The position numbers and the translations under genes were made by a program. A stretch of DNA of 37,091 nucleotides from an uncultured Paraglaciecola sp. (GTDB lineage Bacteria > Pseudomonadota > Gammaproteobacteria > Enterobacterales > Alteromonadaceae): positions 1 to 37,091 of the forward strand of contig NZ_CAJWCF010000044.1 in the NCBI RefSeq assembly GCF_913020055.1, in the 5' to 3' direction. Shown piece by piece: positions 36,536-37,091 of this stretch; positions within the stretch are counted from its first letter, which is position 1; each line of letters begins with the position of its first letter. Below the pieces are notes generated by a model. It was not told the origin of the DNA. It made no database searches and was given only the letters and a program-made list of their open reading frames with translations.

Positions 36536-36820
36536 ATGGGCGAATTCATTCGTGGAATTTGTAGTCCAGCTAAATCTTTGATGTCACAGTTTAGCTATTT
36601 AGTTAAGTTCTCTGTTGTAAGTGTCATTATTATTAGCCCACTAATTGTTAGTTTGTTTTTTTTGCAATACGAATACGGTGATGAAATACGTTTTACTAAA
36701 AAAGAACAGCAAGGATTAGAGTTGATTAAAACCGCTCAAAATGAGCTGTTAATACTTGCGTCAGTTATCATAAAGGGACAAAAAAACTCAACTGTTAACA
36801 GTCAATTTTCAAATTTTGAA
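36536..36820 (+). pseudogene. Sensor/chemoreceptor-like gene, 5' part, cut by an IS element
   Basis: About 95 codons of an intact beginning, with AAGGAA 5 nt before the ATG. A short cytoplasmic stretch is followed by a membrane helix (about residues 24-44, VKFSVVSVIIISPLIVSLFFLQY) and then a predicted periplasmic helix (FTKKEQQGLELIKTAQNELLILASVI). This is the layout of the first helix and sensor start of chemoreceptors and similar membrane sensors. No signalling domain is present before the frame enters the insertion sequence near 36821, where it would add about 15 foreign residues and stop. The 3' part may continue beyond the element, outside the window. It starts 9 nt after ubiA. Confidence 0.75.
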
Positions 36821-36830
36821 GGCTATGTTT

Positions 36831-36859
36831 TTGTAAACTGTTGCAATACTGTATATAAT
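36831..36859 (+). promoter_or_regulatory. Sigma70 promoter of the transposase
   Basis: TTGTAA (36831-36836), a 17-nt spacer and a perfect TATAAT (36854-36859) form a strong promoter near the left end of the element. The predicted start is around 36866, and AGGAGGT (36871-36877) then precedes the transposase ATG by 5 nt. Confidence 0.8.
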
Positions 36860-36864
36860 TACAG
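36849..36864 (+). promoter_or_regulatory. LexA (SOS) box overlapping the transposase -10
   Basis: CTGTATATAATTACAG matches CTGT-N8-ACAG exactly. With its flanks it agrees at 16 of 20 positions with the E. coli consensus TACTGTATATATATACAGTA. It completely covers the TATAAT of the transposase promoter, an ideal position for repression. The host's own LexA box at 6255-6270 has the same core. LexA binding has not been shown. Confidence 0.72.
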
Positions 36865-36882
36865 CTGTTAAGGAGGTGGTCT

Positions 36883-37091
36883 ATGATCCCAGCACAGTTT
36901 ACAAAGTTTTTAGAGCAATTTAATGGCCTCACTGACAGCTAGTTGCGCCAAGTTGAAAAACGATTGGAAGGTAATGATGAAGTTACCAATATTGTTAAGC
37001 AATTAGAGCACCGTATGGTTGATTCACCAGAATGCCCTCACTGCCACAGCAGCCTTATCAATCGTCATGGCAAAACCGATAACATGCAGCG
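36883..37091 (+). pseudogene. IS1595-family transposase, N-terminal part with in-frame stop
   Basis: Translation from the ATG at 36883 gives MIPAQFTKFLEQFNGLTDS, then TAG at 36940-36942. The same frame continues LRQVEKRLEGNDEVTNIVKQ and the zinc-ribbon CPHCHSSLINRHGKTDN up to the window edge. Because similar residues continue in frame, the TAG is probably a point mutation, for example from CAG (Gln). If so, this copy cannot make full-length transposase unless the amber codon is suppressed or translation restarts. The catalytic ISXO2-like DDE domain would lie to the right of the window. Confidence 0.8.

Larger units (their letters stand above)
36821..37091 (+). mobile_element. IS1595-type insertion sequence, left part (partial)
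   Basis: The element is recognised by its transposase N-terminus, which has a zinc-ribbon start (CPHCHSSLINRHGKTDN) typical of IS1595-family enzymes (ISSod11/ISPna2-like groups). The left end is placed near GGCTATGTTTTTGTAAACTG at 36821, where the host reading frame stops making sense. It cannot be confirmed because the right inverted repeat is outside the window. The target side is AT-rich (TTTTCAAATTTTGAA), in line with known family preference. The element carries a strong promoter, a LexA-box-like site and a strong ribosome binding site before the transposase. Confidence 0.82.

Overview
This window looks like a chromosomal segment of a marine gammaproteobacterium of the order Alteromonadales (Alteromonas/Glaciecola/Paraglaciecola-like). 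That placement is inferred from protein similarity, the moderately low GC, a complete ubiquinone/LPS gene set and the conserved coaBC-radC-rpmB-rpmG-mutM-coaD neighbourhood; no database search was possible. Most of the window is ordinary core genome. The accessory signals are concentrated at the two ends and around 26.8-28.4 kb.

Layout. Positions 1-964 hold the 3' end of an rRNA operon: the end of 23S, a complete 5S, a terminator, then a 34-nt relic of a second 5S 3' end with its own terminator. Positions 1016-6239 (minus strand) are the SOS mutagenesis cassette imuA-imuB-dnaE2 behind a textbook LexA box. A chemoreceptor with a sigma28-like promoter and a C-terminal sensor domain follows, then an EVE-domain protein. 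A minus-strand group (DUF1820, DUF885 metallopeptidase-like protein, membrane-anchored hypothetical) leads to a TetR regulator divergent from an M28 lipoprotein peptidase. Next come slmA, coaBC, radC, a GT25 glycosyltransferase, rpmB-rpmG, a small membrane protein, mutM and coaD. Positions 20.2-26.6 kb form a cell-surface block: a TagD-like cytidylyltransferase with a CDP-glycerol phosphotransferase-like partner, Wzi, Kdo kinase KdkA, a GT4 glycosyltransferase and Kdo transferase WaaA. Together these suggest lipid A-Kdo core assembly plus a phosphoglycerol-decorated LPS or capsule. Positions 26.8-30.9 kb are a tight three-gene unit: a small periplasmic phosphate-binding-like protein, an outer-membrane barrel broken by one extra T, and a membrane GGDEF/EAL protein. 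Then come kbl-tdh (threonine catabolism), glpE-glpG, a FliL-like secreted protein and ubiC-ubiA.

At the right edge a sensor or chemoreceptor gene is cut after about 95 codons by the left end of an IS1595-type insertion sequence. The most striking observation is that this element's transposase promoter (TTGTAA, 17 nt, TATAAT) carries a LexA-box sequence (CTGT-N8-ACAG) overlapping its -10, followed by a strong ribosome binding site. This suggests that transposition of the element is, or was, under SOS control. This copy has an in-frame amber codon at position 20 of the transposase. No CRISPR array, prophage, tRNA gene or defence cluster was seen.
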